Source: Palsa-744 sp036498265 (GTDB lineage Bacteria > Actinomycetota > Thermoleophilia > Solirubrobacterales > Solirubrobacteraceae). Taken from it: DNA of 64,000 bases. Both the position numbers and the translations under genes were made by a program. Below the pieces are notes generated by a model. It did not search any database. It saw only the letters and a list, made by a program, of their open reading frames with translations, and was not told the origin of the DNA. Of the stretch, positions 56,475-64,000 are shown in pieces. The stretch lies in contig DASYFT010000007.1 in assembly GCA_036498265.1 (NCBI GenBank), positions 1-64,000 of the forward strand, given 5' to 3'. Each line of letters opens with the position of its first letter. Position 1 is the first letter of the stretch.

Positions 56475-57788
56475 ATGGATAGAAGCCGCAATGGCCGTAG
56501 CGCCACGACGCGGAGCACCACCAACGGCTCCGCAAACGGAACCGAGCCGACGCAACGCGCGCGACAGCGCGCGTTCTGCATCGCGGCACTGCCCGAGGGC
56601 GAGGACCTGTCGGAGCTGGGCGAGCTCTTGCGCACGGCCGGCGTGGCGGTCGCGGGCGAGCTGATCCAGCGCCGGGACCAGCCGCACCCGAACACCTACC
56701 TGGGGCCGGGCAAGGTGGCGGAGGCGAAGGCCGCGGCGATCGCGAGCGACGCCAACCTGATCGCCTGCGACGACGAGCTCACCGCGCGCCAGGAGCGCAA
56801 CCTGGAGGAGGCGATCGGGCTGCCGGTCGTCGACCGGACGACCGTCATCCTCGACATCTTCGCCTCGCACGCGGGCACGGCCGAGGGCAAGTTGCAGGTG
56901 GAGCTGGCGCAGCTCGAGTACAACCTGGCGCGCATGCGCGGGCTGTGGAGCCATCTCGAGCGGCTCGGCGGCGGGATCGGCACGAGAGGACCCGGCGAGA
57001 CCCAGATCGAGACCGACCGGCGCCTCGCGCGTGACCGGATCGCGACGTTGCGCCGGCGCCTGGAGCACGTGACCGGCACGCGCGCGGTCCAGCGGGCGGA
57101 GCGCGAGCGTGCCGAGCTGCCGACGATCGCCCTGGTCGGCTACACCAACGCCGGCAAGTCGACGCTCCTGAACGCTCTCACCGGCGCGGAGGTCGGCGTC
57201 CGCGACCGTCTCTTCCACACGCTCGACCCGACCACCCGCTCGCTGCGCCTGGCCGGGAGGCCATACCTGCTGACGGACACGGTGGGCTTCATCAGCAAGC
57301 TCCCCCACCAGCTGGTCGACGCGTTCGGCGCCACGCTCGAGGAGACACGCAGGGCCGAGCTGCTCGCGCACGTGCTCGACGGCTCGGCGCCGGAGGAGCA
57401 GGTGGCGATGATGCGCCGCTCGGTCGAGCAGACGCTCGAGGAGATCGGCGCGGGCGAGCGGCCGCGCCTGCTGGTCCTCAACAAGATCGACCTGCTCGAC
57501 GACGCTGCGCGCGAGGACCTGCGACTGCGGCATCCGGACGCCGTGCTCGTCAGTGGCGTGACAGGCGAGGGCCTCTCGGAGCTGGGGGAGCGGATCGAGC
57601 GGGAGCTGGCTCACAGCCTGCGCCGGGTCGACCTGCTCGTTCCCTATGCCGACGGCGGCAGCCTGGCCGAGCTACACGACGCGGCCGGCGAGGTCAGCCG
57701 CGAGAACACGCCGGACGGCGTCCGCGTGAACGCCCTGGTCCCGGCACAGCTCGCCGAGCGCCTGGCCCGGTTCGCCGTCGCCTCCTAG
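56475..57788 (+). CDS. hflX: Ribosome-associated GTPase HflX
   Basis: HflX splits stalled or idle ribosomes. The product (437 residues) has the N-terminal HflX domain (ELGELLRTAGVAVAGELIQRRDQPHPNTYLGPGKV), the glycine-rich linker GGGIGTRGPGETQIETDRRLARDRI, and a G domain (ALVGYTNAGKSTLLNAL; DTVGFISKLPHQLVDAF; NKIDLLDD). A polar N-terminal tail of about 35 residues precedes it. It follows miaA-dapF-dapL, a common cluster in actinobacteria. Confidence 0.95.
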   Translation: MDRSRNGRSATTRSTTNGSANGTEPTQRARQRAFCIAALPEGEDLSELGELLRTAGVAVAGELIQRRDQPHPNTYLGPGKVAEAKAAAIASDANLIACDDELTARQERNLEEAIGLPVVDRTTVILDIFASHAGTAEGKLQVELAQLEYNLARMRGLWSHLERLGGGIGTRGPGETQIETDRRLARDRIATLRRRLEHVTGTRAVQRAERERAELPTIALVGYTNAGKSTLLNALTGAEVGVRDRLFHTLDPTTRSLRLAGRPYLLTDTVGFISKLPHQLVDAFGATLEETRRAELLAHVLDGSAPEEQVAMMRRSVEQTLEEIGAGERPRLLVLNKIDLLDDAAREDLRLRHPDAVLVSGVTGEGLSELGERIERELAHSLRRVDLLVPYADGGSLAELHDAAGEVSRENTPDGVRVNALVPAQLAERLARFAVAS

Positions 57789-57900
57789 AAACTGTCCCGC
57801 CGTTCTCTCCGGAGGTGGCCGAACCCGGTCGTCGCGCTCTTCGCGGATCGGTTCCCATACGCCGCTTTCGAGCTGTTCGAACGGCCCAGTTCGGCCCAGC

Positions 57901-57930
57901 TACGGTAGTGATTGCATCTTGCAACCACTA
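57901..57930. promoter_or_regulatory. -10 element and 25-base palindromic operator of the reductase gene
   Basis: TACGGT (57901-57906) is the likely -10. It runs into the palindrome 57906-57930, whose arms are TAGTG-A-TTGCA and TGCAA-C-CACTA around a 3-base centre, with one mismatched position. It covers the expected transcription start and lies 12 bases before ATG 57943. The regulator is unknown. Confidence 0.65.
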
Positions 57931-57942
57931 TGAAGGAGAGCA

Positions 57943-58584
57943 ATGGGCCAGGTACGCGTCGATCTGAACATCTCCCTCGACGGCTACGCGAGCACCACCG
58001 ACCAGACCCCGGAGGACCCGATCGGCAAGGACTGGGACCGCCTGGTCGCGGCGTACGTCGCGACCAGGACCTTCCGCGAGCGCGTGCTCGGCCAGTCCGG
58101 CGAGGGCACCACGGGTCTCGACGACGACTACACCGCGGCGTACTTCGAGGGCGTCGGCGCCGAGATCATCGGTGCGGGCATGTTCGGACTGCACCTGCAC
58201 CCCGGTGACCCGGACTGGCAGGGGTGGTGGGGACCGAACCCACCCTTCGGCGTCCCTGTCTTCGTGCTCACCCATGAGCAGCGGCCGACGCTCGAGATGG
58301 AAGGTGGCACCACGTTCCACTTCGTCCAGCAATCCCCCGAGGAGATCCTTGCGCGCGCGAGAGAGGTGGCGGGCGACCTCGACGTCCGCATCGGCGGCGG
58401 TGTCTCGGTGGTGCGGGATTACCTCGCCGCCGGCGTCGTGGACCGACTTCACGTCGGGATCACTCCGATCCTGCTCGGCCGCGGCCAGCGGCTGTGGGAG
58501 GACCTCCGCGAGCTGGAGCAGGGCTACGAGGTCACCAGCGAGGTCTCCCCGAGCGGAACGATCCACGTGACCTTCGCCCGCTGA
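57943..58584 (+). CDS. Dihydrofolate reductase/RibD C-terminal family protein
   Basis: The product (213 residues) has the DHFR-like RibD_C fold: VRVDLNISLDGYASTTDQTPEDPIG at the N terminus, PVFVLTHEQRPTLEMEGGTTFHFV, VRIGGGVSVVRDYLAAGVVDRLHVGITPILLGRGQRLWEDL. These proteins are NADPH-type reductases of largely unknown substrate and are common in actinobacteria. Start ATG 57943 follows GAAGGAGAG. A palindromic operator upstream suggests it is inducible. Confidence 0.88.
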   Translation: MGQVRVDLNISLDGYASTTDQTPEDPIGKDWDRLVAAYVATRTFRERVLGQSGEGTTGLDDDYTAAYFEGVGAEIIGAGMFGLHLHPGDPDWQGWWGPNPPFGVPVFVLTHEQRPTLEMEGGTTFHFVQQSPEEILARAREVAGDLDVRIGGGVSVVRDYLAAGVVDRLHVGITPILLGRGQRLWEDLRELEQGYEVTSEVSPSGTIHVTFAR

Positions 58585-58615
58585 ACCAGAACCACCGTCC
58601 CTCCGCCGCGGGCGT

Positions 58616-58942
58616 CTACCGCTCGTCGCCGCTGCCCGAGAGCACTCCTCGCCGCTGGCGTGAGAGCAGCTTCTCGAGGTTGGCCTGGGCGATCAGCTCG
58701 AGGTCGAGATCGAGCTCGCTGGCGATCTGGGCGACGTACCAGAGCACGTCGCCCAGCTCCTTCGACATCGCCTGCCGGCGCTCCTCGCTGACCTCGCCGC
58801 CGTCATCGCGGACCACCTTCTTGGCGTGCTCGGCGACCTCGCCAGCCTCGCCGGCGAGACCGAGCGCGGGGTAGGTGAGCCAGGCGGTCCGGGGGTACTG
58901 CGCGGTCCTGCGCGAGAGCTGCTGGTAGTCCGAGAGCTCGAT
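58616..58942 (-). CDS. MazG-like nucleotide pyrophosphohydrolase with apparent ATC start
   Basis: MazG-type enzymes hydrolyse unwanted nucleoside triphosphates. The frame gives ELSDYQQLSRRTAQYPRTAWLTYPALGLAGEAGEVAEHAKKVVRDDGG...KELGDVLWYVAQIASELDLDLELIAQANLEKLLSRQ, with the metal residues of GLAGEAGEVAEH and KELGDVLWYV. No ATG, GTG or TTG lies in frame before the conserved N terminus. TACGAT (58955-58950) is followed by 7 bases and then ATC at 58942, where family members begin M-[DE]-L-S-D-Y. I therefore place the start at ATC. An ATG in the middle (58816) would remove half the active site. Length is 108 residues. Confidence 0.8.
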   Translation of the reverse strand: MELSDYQQLSRRTAQYPRTAWLTYPALGLAGEAGEVAEHAKKVVRDDGGEVSEERRQAMSKELGDVLWYVAQIASELDLDLELIAQANLEKLLSRQRRGVLSGSGDER

Positions 58943-58949
58943 GGCCGCG

Positions 58950-58955
58950 ATCGTA
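58950..58955 (-). promoter_or_regulatory. -10 element for leaderless mazG
   Basis: TACGAT on the minus strand is 7 bases before the ATC at 58942, the same geometry as the ATG/GTG leaderless genes in this window. Confidence 0.5.
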
Positions 58956-59005
58956 ATACCCGGCGCGGTCGTCGAGGGTGTGGACCGCCCAGTTTGCGAG
59001 GAGCC

Positions 59006-59782
59006 TCAGCGAACCTGGACGCCTGCGGCCCGACCGGCGTTTGCGTGCGCGGCGCGCTCGAGCGAGTCCTCCAGCGGTTCGAGCGCACCGGGCTCCATGC
59101 CCAGGGCACACGTGATCAGCCAGTCCGCGAACCAGACGTTCTTCGGCAGAAGCGGCCCGTGCAGGTAGGTGCCGATCGTGTTGGCGCTCCTTGCGCCCTC
59201 CATGCCGCTGCGCCCGTCGTTGCCATGGCCCTTGATCACACGCCCCAGCGCCGGCTGGCCCGGGGCGAGGCTCGTGCGCCCGCCGTGGTTCTCGAACCCG
59301 ACCAGCAGCTCGGGCCGCGCCTCGTCTCCATCCAGGACGACCTCGATCGCGACGTTGCCGATCAGTCGCGGAGCATCCTCACGCACGGTGTCGATGTCGA
59401 GCAGGCCGACGCCCTCGATCCGCCGCCCGCCGAGAGTGTAGGAACGGCCGAGCAGCTGGTATCCACCGCACACGCCCAGCACGACGGCGCCGCGGGCCGC
59501 CGCGGCTTCCAGGCCGCCCCGCTTGGTCTCGATGAGATCCGCGGCGCACAGCAGCTGGTCGCGATCCTGGCCGCCCCCGATGTAGAAGAGATCGTGGGCC
59601 TCCCCGTCCAGCGGCTCACCGAGGCCACTGGCGCTCAGCTCGAAGCCGATGCCTCGCCAGGAGCAGCGACGCTCGAGCATCAGAAGGTTGCCGCGATCGG
59701 CATAGATGTTCATCAGGTCCGGGTACAGCGCGCAGACACGCAGCCGGCGGCCGTCCACCGCTGCGGCGCCGTCCTCAGGCAC
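59006..59782 (-). CDS. gatD: GatD, glutaminase subunit of lipid II isoglutaminyl synthase
   Basis: GatD supplies ammonia to MurT for amidating D-glutamate of peptidoglycan lipid II. The product (258 residues) has LYPDLMNIYADRGNLLMLERRC, FYIGGGQDRDQ, the catalytic Cys105 in GVCGGYQLLG, and His208 in GTYLHGPLLPKN, as in GatD/CobQ-like amidotransferases. Start GTG 59782 overlaps the methyltransferase gene by 8 bases. In most genomes murT and gatD are adjacent; here a methyltransferase lies between. Confidence 0.93.
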   Translation of the reverse strand: MPEDGAAAVDGRRLRVCALYPDLMNIYADRGNLLMLERRCSWRGIGFELSASGLGEPLDGEAHDLFYIGGGQDRDQLLCAADLIETKRGGLEAAAARGAVVLGVCGGYQLLGRSYTLGGRRIEGVGLLDIDTVREDAPRLIGNVAIEVVLDGDEARPELLVGFENHGGRTSLAPGQPALGRVIKGHGNDGRSGMEGARSANTIGTYLHGPLLPKNVWFADWLITCALGMEPGALEPLEDSLERAAHANAGRAAGVQVR

Positions 59783-60563
59783 GGAACATCACGACGACGC
59801 TGCCGAGGTGGTCCTCGGTCGGTGCGACGGAGCGGGTGGGGAGGGGCGTGAGCCCCGCTTCGCGGCCCTCGCGCTCGAGTTGCGAGGCGCCGATGCGAGC
59901 CAGCTCGACGACATCGCGCTCCCTGGAGAGCTCGACGGGCGGTCGGCCACGTAGAACCCGTCGCTCGCGCACGATCAGGATGCTCGTGATTCGCGTGCGC
60001 ACGCGTATCGCGCGGCTCACATAGAGGTCTCCGCCGAAGCGCGCCGCCTCCTCAGTGGGGCCGAGGTCGCCGGCGGCGCAGTCGAACTGCTCGAGCTGGG
60101 TGACGATCGCGCACGCCAGCAGGCCCCCCGGTCGAAGGTGGGCGCGCGCGCGGCGCAGGAACGCGACCCGTTCCGATGAGCCCCCGAACAGCTGGATGGT
60201 CTGCATCGCCGCGATGCACAGCGCGAAGTCGCGCCGCCCCAGCTCGAACGCGCGTGCGTCCGCGCACTGGGTCTCGAGCGCAGGAGCGGAGGCGCGCTCG
60301 CGCAGCGCGAGCAGCAGCTCACGATCGCAGTCGAGCGCCGTGACCCGGTGCTCTTCGCGCAGCAGCTCGAGCGCCACACGGCCGGTCCCGCTTCCGACGT
60401 CGAGGATGGCACCCGGCGCCCGCCTCGTCTCCGCCGCGGCAAGCTCGCGCCACAGGGGCAGGTCGGCGCGATAGAAGCCGCACTCGACGTCGTGCCAGAT
60501 CACCTTCGGCGCCCGTTCGGCGATCTGCGAAGGCGGCACGGTTCGGTCCTCGGTCGAGCTCAC
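59775..60563 (-). CDS. SAM-dependent methyltransferase between murT and gatD
   Basis: The product (262 residues) is a class I methyltransferase: ECGFYRADLPLWRELA, motif I AILDVGSGTGRVALELL, VTALDCDRELLLALRER (acidic beta-2 end), and a LCIAAMQTIQLFGG motif with LRPGGLLACAIV. No aromatic NPPY-type motif for nucleic acids is seen, so a small molecule, lipid or peptidoglycan precursor is more likely (inference). GTG 60563 overlaps the murT stop as GTGA, and its 3' end overlaps gatD, so it is made together with both subunits. Confidence 0.87.
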   Translation of the reverse strand: MSSTEDRTVPPSQIAERAPKVIWHDVECGFYRADLPLWRELAAAETRRAPGAILDVGSGTGRVALELLREEHRVTALDCDRELLLALRERASAPALETQCADARAFELGRRDFALCIAAMQTIQLFGGSSERVAFLRRARAHLRPGGLLACAIVTQLEQFDCAAGDLGPTEEAARFGGDLYVSRAIRVRTRITSILIVRERRVLRGRPPVELSRERDVVELARIGASQLEREGREAGLTPLPTRSVAPTEDHLGSVVVMFRA

Positions 60564-61975
60564 GACCACGCGCTGCGCGCCTCTCCCCGCGCGACGAGTA
60601 GATCTCGCAGCGAGAGCATCGCCGTGTACGTCGGCAGGGCATAGAGGGGCGTGTCGCCGGCCGCCCTGTCCGATGCGGCCTCGCGCAGTGCGATCCCCAG
60701 GTCCGCCTGTACCCGGATGCGCGATGGCTCGACGCCGGCGTACTTCAGTCGCAGTGCCAGCTCCGGCGCGCGCGTGCCGCTGCAGGTCACCACGCGGATC
60801 CGCCCGGCCAGCAGCTCGAAGTCCGCGTCCCAGATCCAGGACACGTCGCGCCCGTCGGCGATGTTGTCGTTCAGCACCGCCAGCAGGTCGTGCTGTCCGG
60901 GCTCGAGTGCGAGCGTGCGCAGCACCTCATTGGCCCCCGTGGGGTTCTTGATGAGCAGGATGCGCAGCTGGCGGGGCGCCGCCCCGTCGCCGCCGACGTC
61001 GCGGCCGGCGTTTGGGGAGAGCGTCACCGTCTCGGCGCGGCCGAACGCCGCCCGAGTGCTCTTGAGTCCTTCGACGATGGTCTGCAGGGGGACCTCCAGC
61101 GTGGTCGCGAGCGCGGCGGCGGCGAGGGCGTTGTAGACGTTATATAGGCCGGGTAGGGCCAGCAAAACCTCTGCCCGTCCCGCCGGGGTGTGAAGCGTGA
61201 AGCGGGCCGAGCGGACGCCTTCGAGAGAGACGTCGGTCGCCCGCACCGACGGGCCGGGGCGCCTCTGTCCGCAGCTTGGGCAGTGGTAGTGGCCGAGGTG
61301 CCCCAGATAGACCGCGTCGAACACGTACGGCGCTCCGCAGCGGCGGCAGTGCTTGGCGTCGACGGCATGGGCCATCCCTGCGAGCGCCAGCTTGTCGTCA
61401 TCCACTCCGAAGTAGGTGGGGCCCGGATGCTCGCGGCCGAGGTCGGCGAGGAGGGGATCGTCGGCGTTCAGGACGAGCTCGGAGCCGAGCGAACGCAGGG
61501 CCTGCTCCCAGCGATCGGCGATCGCGTCGAGCTCGCCGTAGCGGTCCAGCTGGTCGCGAAACAGGTTCGTCAGCAGGATCGCTTCGGGACGCAGCTGGCC
61601 TGCGATCGATGCCAGCCACATCTCGTCCACCTCGAACAGGCCCAGCTCTCCCTCGATCTCGCCGCCCGCTCGCGTCGCGGCGAGCAGGCTCGTGGCGACA
61701 CCGCCTGCCATGTTGGCGCCCGCCTGGTTGTGGACAAGCGAGAGCCCCGCGCGGTCGAGGATGCTCGAGGTCATCGCGGCGGTCGTGGTCTTGCCGTTCG
61801 TCCCCGAGATGAGCAGGCTTCCACGCGCAAGCCGTCGCCCGAGCGCCGCGATCGCGCCCGGATCCATCCGCATCAACACCTTGCCCGGCAGGGTCGTCGC
61901 GCCGCCACCACGCAGGCGGGCGAGCGCGCCCACCCCGCGCGCAAGGCGCAGCTTGAGAGGCAGGGTGTCGGCCAT
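60560..61975 (-). CDS. murT: MurT, Mur ligase-like subunit of lipid II isoglutaminyl synthase
   Basis: MurT activates the glutamate carboxylate of lipid II with ATP. The product (471 residues) has the Mur ligase P-loop ISGTNGKTTTAAM (58-64 core), NQAGANMAGGVA, LTNLFRDQLDRYGELD, a CxxC...CxxC zinc ribbon (CRRCGAP...HCPSCG), NVYNALAAAALA and a C-terminal DUF1727 domain with IKNPTGANEVLRTL and LNDNIADGRDVSWIWDADFE. ATG 61975 shares one base with the stop of the lipid kinase gene. Confidence 0.94.
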   Translation of the reverse strand: MADTLPLKLRLARGVGALARLRGGGATTLPGKVLMRMDPGAIAALGRRLARGSLLISGTNGKTTTAAMTSSILDRAGLSLVHNQAGANMAGGVATSLLAATRAGGEIEGELGLFEVDEMWLASIAGQLRPEAILLTNLFRDQLDRYGELDAIADRWEQALRSLGSELVLNADDPLLADLGREHPGPTYFGVDDDKLALAGMAHAVDAKHCRRCGAPYVFDAVYLGHLGHYHCPSCGQRRPGPSVRATDVSLEGVRSARFTLHTPAGRAEVLLALPGLYNVYNALAAAALATTLEVPLQTIVEGLKSTRAAFGRAETVTLSPNAGRDVGGDGAAPRQLRILLIKNPTGANEVLRTLALEPGQHDLLAVLNDNIADGRDVSWIWDADFELLAGRIRVVTCSGTRAPELALRLKYAGVEPSRIRVQADLGIALREAASDRAAGDTPLYALPTYTAMLSLRDLLVARGEARSAWS

Positions 61976-63012
61976 CAACTCGCTACGGGTGATTCGCCGC
62001 CCGACTGCGTCGTCGGGGCGGTGCCGGCGTCGGCGGCCATCGCGGGACCCGCTGCGACGGGGCGTGAGCCTGCGGCGAAGGCGCAGTCGGCCGGGTCGTC
62101 GTTGGGAACCAGCACTGCGACGGCTCCCGGCACAGCGCGCACCCGCGCTGGCAGCTCGCCGATCGGATCGCCGTCCGCGTACATCGTGAACGGCCGGTCG
62201 GCGCTGATCGACAGCTCGCGCGCCCGGAACACCTTGACGCAGGGCTCCTGCACGTGGGTCCCAGCGAACACCTTCGGGAAGATCCTCGTGAGGAACCTGA
62301 GCTTGCCGACGCTCTCGAGCACCATCACGTCGAGCATTCCGTCATCGAGCATCGCGTCCGGCGCCGCGCGCATCCCGCCGCCGTAGGCCTTCGAGTTGGC
62401 CGCCCCGATCGAGTAGGCCGAGAAGACATGGCGCTCGCCCGGGGGATCGAGCTCGATCTCGAAGCGCGCCGGACGCCAGGACAGCAGCGCGCGCAGCGCG
62501 CCGTATGCGTATACGAGCCCGCCCAGCCAGGCGGGCGCCTCGTTGGCGATGCGGTTCGCTTCGCTGTCGAAACCGACCGACGCGATCCCGACGAACGCCT
62601 TCCCCGGCCCCTCGCCGGCGTCGGCGTCCGCCACGACCTCGCCCAGATCCATGGGCCGTGCCATCCCCTGGGCGATCGTGACGCACGCCTTGACGGCGTC
62701 CTGATCGATGCCGAGCACGCGCGCCAGGTCGTTGCCGCGTCCGCCCGGCAGCACCGCGAGGATCGCCCCTGGCACCGAGCGGATGGCGTCGGCCAGCGCG
62801 CCCACCATGCCGTCGCCGCTGAGCGCCGCGATCGTCTCACCCGCACTCGCCGCCTCGATCCCCAGCCGGCGCGCGTCGTCCAGGTCGCGGGTGTCCACCC
62901 GGCGCACGGTGAGCCCGTGTCTGCGCAGCTCACGCTCCACGTCGGCGGCGATGCGGCCCGCCTTGCCGCCTCCGGCCGCGGGGTTGACGATCAAGCAGAC
63001 GGGAGCAGGCAC
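61975..63012 (-). CDS. Diacylglycerol/lipid kinase family protein
   Basis: The product (345 residues from GTG 63012) has the DAGK catalytic fold: CLIVNPAAGGGKAG, the ATP motif ALSGDGMVGALADAI, LPGGRGNDLARVLGI, and the C-terminal ADGDPIGELPARV segment. Family members phosphorylate diacylglycerol or undecaprenol-like lipids. As the first gene before murT it may recycle wall lipids (inference). TAGGCT lies 7 bases before the GTG. Confidence 0.92.
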   Translation of the reverse strand: MPAPVCLIVNPAAGGGKAGRIAADVERELRRHGLTVRRVDTRDLDDARRLGIEAASAGETIAALSGDGMVGALADAIRSVPGAILAVLPGGRGNDLARVLGIDQDAVKACVTIAQGMARPMDLGEVVADADAGEGPGKAFVGIASVGFDSEANRIANEAPAWLGGLVYAYGALRALLSWRPARFEIELDPPGERHVFSAYSIGAANSKAYGGGMRAAPDAMLDDGMLDVMVLESVGKLRFLTRIFPKVFAGTHVQEPCVKVFRARELSISADRPFTMYADGDPIGELPARVRAVPGAVAVLVPNDDPADCAFAAGSRPVAAGPAMAADAGTAPTTQSGGESPVAS

Positions 63013-63019
63013 TGTGGCA

Positions 63020-63025
63020 AGCCTA
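63020..63025 (-). promoter_or_regulatory. -10 element for the leaderless lipid kinase gene
   Basis: TAGGCT on the minus strand, then 7 bases, then GTG at 63012. This promoter would drive the kinase-murT-methyltransferase-gatD operon. Confidence 0.55.
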
Positions 63026-63057
63026 GTCCGACTCTGGGCCGGCGGGCCCACGAGGAC

Positions 63058-63660
63058 TCAGGGAGACTGCTCGGCCCGTGCCCTGTCGCGTCTTCGCCGG
63101 CCGATGGCCGCGGCGACCCCGAGGGCGGCGATCACGACGAACAGGCCGAGCAGCACCGCTGCAGGGAGTGACAGGCCGCCGAACGGCAGCGAGACCAGCT
63201 CGACGATCCCGAGCCCGATCGCGAGCAGCACCGCGATCAGCACGATGATCAGGACGATTCCCCTCATCCGGGCGAGGATGCCGGCGGAGCCCGGCGGTAT
63301 CAGCAGGCCCATCGCGCGCAGGGCGAACATCTGGCGCCCGCTGGGAGGCGCCTGCCCAAGCCGCTCGACGGCCTCTTTGAGGTCGCCCGCCCGACGTTCC
63401 GCAAGCGCCAGGGAGGCATCCGCCATGCGTCGGAGCTGCATCCGTTCCTGGGGGCGCGCGGCGGCGATGGCCCGCTGGAAGTACCCGCGGGCAGCGACGG
63501 CGTCGAAGCGCTCGGATGCCCGGGCGCCGAGGATCGCAAGCGCCGCGGACTTGTATTTCGTCTCGGCTTCGAGCTCCTCGTCGGAGCGCTGCTCGAGCGC
63601 CTGGATCGCCTCCAGGGTGCCTCGCTGCTCGAGGCGCACCTGACGTGGTTTCGGTGCCAT
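63058..63660 (-). CDS. Membrane protein with N-terminal helical region and two C-terminal transmembrane helices
   Basis: The product (200 residues from ATG 63660) has a soluble alpha-helical part (about 1-125, LEQRGTLEAIQALEQRSDEELEAETKYKSAALAILGARASERFDAVAARGYFQRAIAAARPQERMQLRRMADASLALAERRAGDLKEAVERLGQ), TPR-like in pattern. Two hydrophobic helices follow (about 133-153 and 163-185) and a short basic tail. No family is firmly recognised. TAGAAT lies 8 bases before ATG 63660. Confidence 0.75.
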   Translation of the reverse strand: MAPKPRQVRLEQRGTLEAIQALEQRSDEELEAETKYKSAALAILGARASERFDAVAARGYFQRAIAAARPQERMQLRRMADASLALAERRAGDLKEAVERLGQAPPSGRQMFALRAMGLLIPPGSAGILARMRGIVLIIVLIAVLLAIGLGIVELVSLPFGGLSLPAAVLLGLFVVIAALGVAAAIGRRRRDRARAEQSP

Positions 63661-63668
63661 CACCGGGC

Positions 63669-63674
63669 ATTCTA
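63669..63674 (-). promoter_or_regulatory. -10 element for the leaderless membrane-protein gene
   Basis: TAGAAT on the minus strand is followed by 8 bases and the ATG at 63660. Confidence 0.55.
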
Positions 63675-63747
63675 TGGTGTGGCGGAACGTCTGCACCCGA
63701 GCGCCGCCGGCGCCGGTTCCGCCGTTCTCGCGGGTCAGCTCGAGCGC

Positions 63748-63753
63748 TATGCT
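63748..63753 (+). promoter_or_regulatory. -10 element for the last (partial) gene
   Basis: TATGCT is followed by 6 bases and the GTG at 63760. Confidence 0.5.
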
Positions 63754-63759
63754 CGCCGG

Positions 63760-64000
63760 GTGCGGGGCCGAGGCAGTCGATCATCGAGTCGCCGAATCGC
63801 GGTTTGCTCGCTGGCGCTCGTGCTGGCGCTCACCGGCTCCTCGGCGCCCGTGGCGATGTCGGCCGGTCTGAACCCGGGGAACGCATTCAGCGAACTTGCC
63901 GGCGGCGGCCAGGAAACCCCGACCACGCCGAAGCCGAAAACGACAACCAGCTCGACGTCGCCCGAACCGACGAACTCCCACACCGTCGCCCTGCTGGCGC
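63760..64000 (+). CDS. N-terminal part of a secreted protein (runs off the window)
   Basis: From GTG 63760 the frame stays open to the window end (80 codons). It begins with a basic Arg/Ser stretch, then a signal peptide (RRIAVCSLALVLALTGSSAPVAMSAG). A low-complexity Thr/Pro/Lys linker (PTTPKPKTTTSSTSPEPT) follows and leads into the sequence beyond the edge. Such a linker often joins a signal peptide to a cell-wall or extracellular domain, which is not visible here. The start agrees with the TATGCT -10 element 6 bases upstream. Confidence 0.65.
   Translation, partial: MRGRGSRSSSRRIAVCSLALVLALTGSSAPVAMSAGLNPGNAFSELAGGGQETPTTPKPKTTTSSTSPEPTNSHTVALLA

Noticed and set aside
57873..57888. CGAAC...GTTCG pair upstream of the reductase gene, considered as a third SOS box
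   Set aside because: The arms are separated by six bases, not four, and do not form the LexA spacing.
58616..58816. MazG-like gene taken as 66 codons from ATG 58816
   Set aside because: This start removes the conserved GLAGEAGEVAEH half of the active site, which is clearly encoded upstream in the same frame.

Overview
The window is high-GC DNA dense with genes and looks like chromosome from a high-GC Gram-positive (Actinomycetota). Lineage markers visible here are an actinobacterial-type integration host factor (mIHF) beside gmk, a MurT/GatD peptidoglycan amidation pair, a PyrR-led pyrimidine operon, and many genes whose start codon follows a TAnnnT -10 hexamer by only 6-9 bases (leaderless mRNAs). 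The dapL-type aminotransferase beside dapF, the gene order and the protein signatures fit class Thermoleophilia (Solirubrobacterales-like) best. That placement is inference, because no rRNA is present.

Layout. 1-7.0 kb is accessory: a partial gene, a CAP-domain secreted protein, three secreted repeat or adhesion-like proteins (RCC1 propeller; YadA-head-like repeats; PKD plus IPT/TIG domains), a small alpha/beta-barrel-like protein and a SAM methyltransferase. These use GAA/AAA codons more than the rest. A tRNA-Arg(CCG) lies at 7.1 kb. At 7.3-17.7 kb are rnz and a tightly coupled pyrimidine operon, pyrR-pyrB-pyrC-(isochorismatase-like)-carA-carB-pyrK-pyrD, headed by a PyrR-binding RNA hairpin that includes the pyrR Shine-Dalgarno sequence. 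At 17.9-21.4 kb are mihF, gmk, rpoZ, coaBC and a TPR protein. At 21.4-32.6 kb is the transcription/translation block rimP-nusA-ylxR-infB-rbfA-nrnA-truB-ribF-rpsO-peroxiredoxin-pnp. At 32.6-37.6 kb are an M16 peptidase, dapB, dapA and rnj. A convergent OmpR-type two-component system follows (37.5-39.7 kb). At 39.8-45.1 kb are ftsK, a RodZ-like protein, cinA and thpR. At 46-57.8 kb are recA, an adenylate cyclase, miaB, an alcohol dehydrogenase, small secreted and GNAT genes, a radical SAM protein, an SDR, miaA, dapF, dapL and hflX. The last part (57.9-64 kb) has a DHFR-like reductase and a minus-strand wall cluster: lipid kinase, murT, methyltransferase, gatD, mazG. Two secreted/membrane genes end the window.

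How it works together. Most of the window is growth housekeeping: UMP synthesis, ribosome maturation, RNA decay, lysine/DAP and peptidoglycan modification, and chromosome segregation. Two LexA-type palindromes, at recA and at the radical SAM gene, suggest an SOS regulon. The most notable points are: recurrent leaderless promoters, including one that would start mazG at an ATC codon; a DapF with both catalytic cysteines replaced by serine; a methyltransferase inserted between murT and gatD; an isochorismatase-fold hydrolase inside the pyrimidine operon; a NusA with an added Cys3His motif; and a ylxR without a normal start codon. No insertion sequence, CRISPR array, phage or rRNA was seen.
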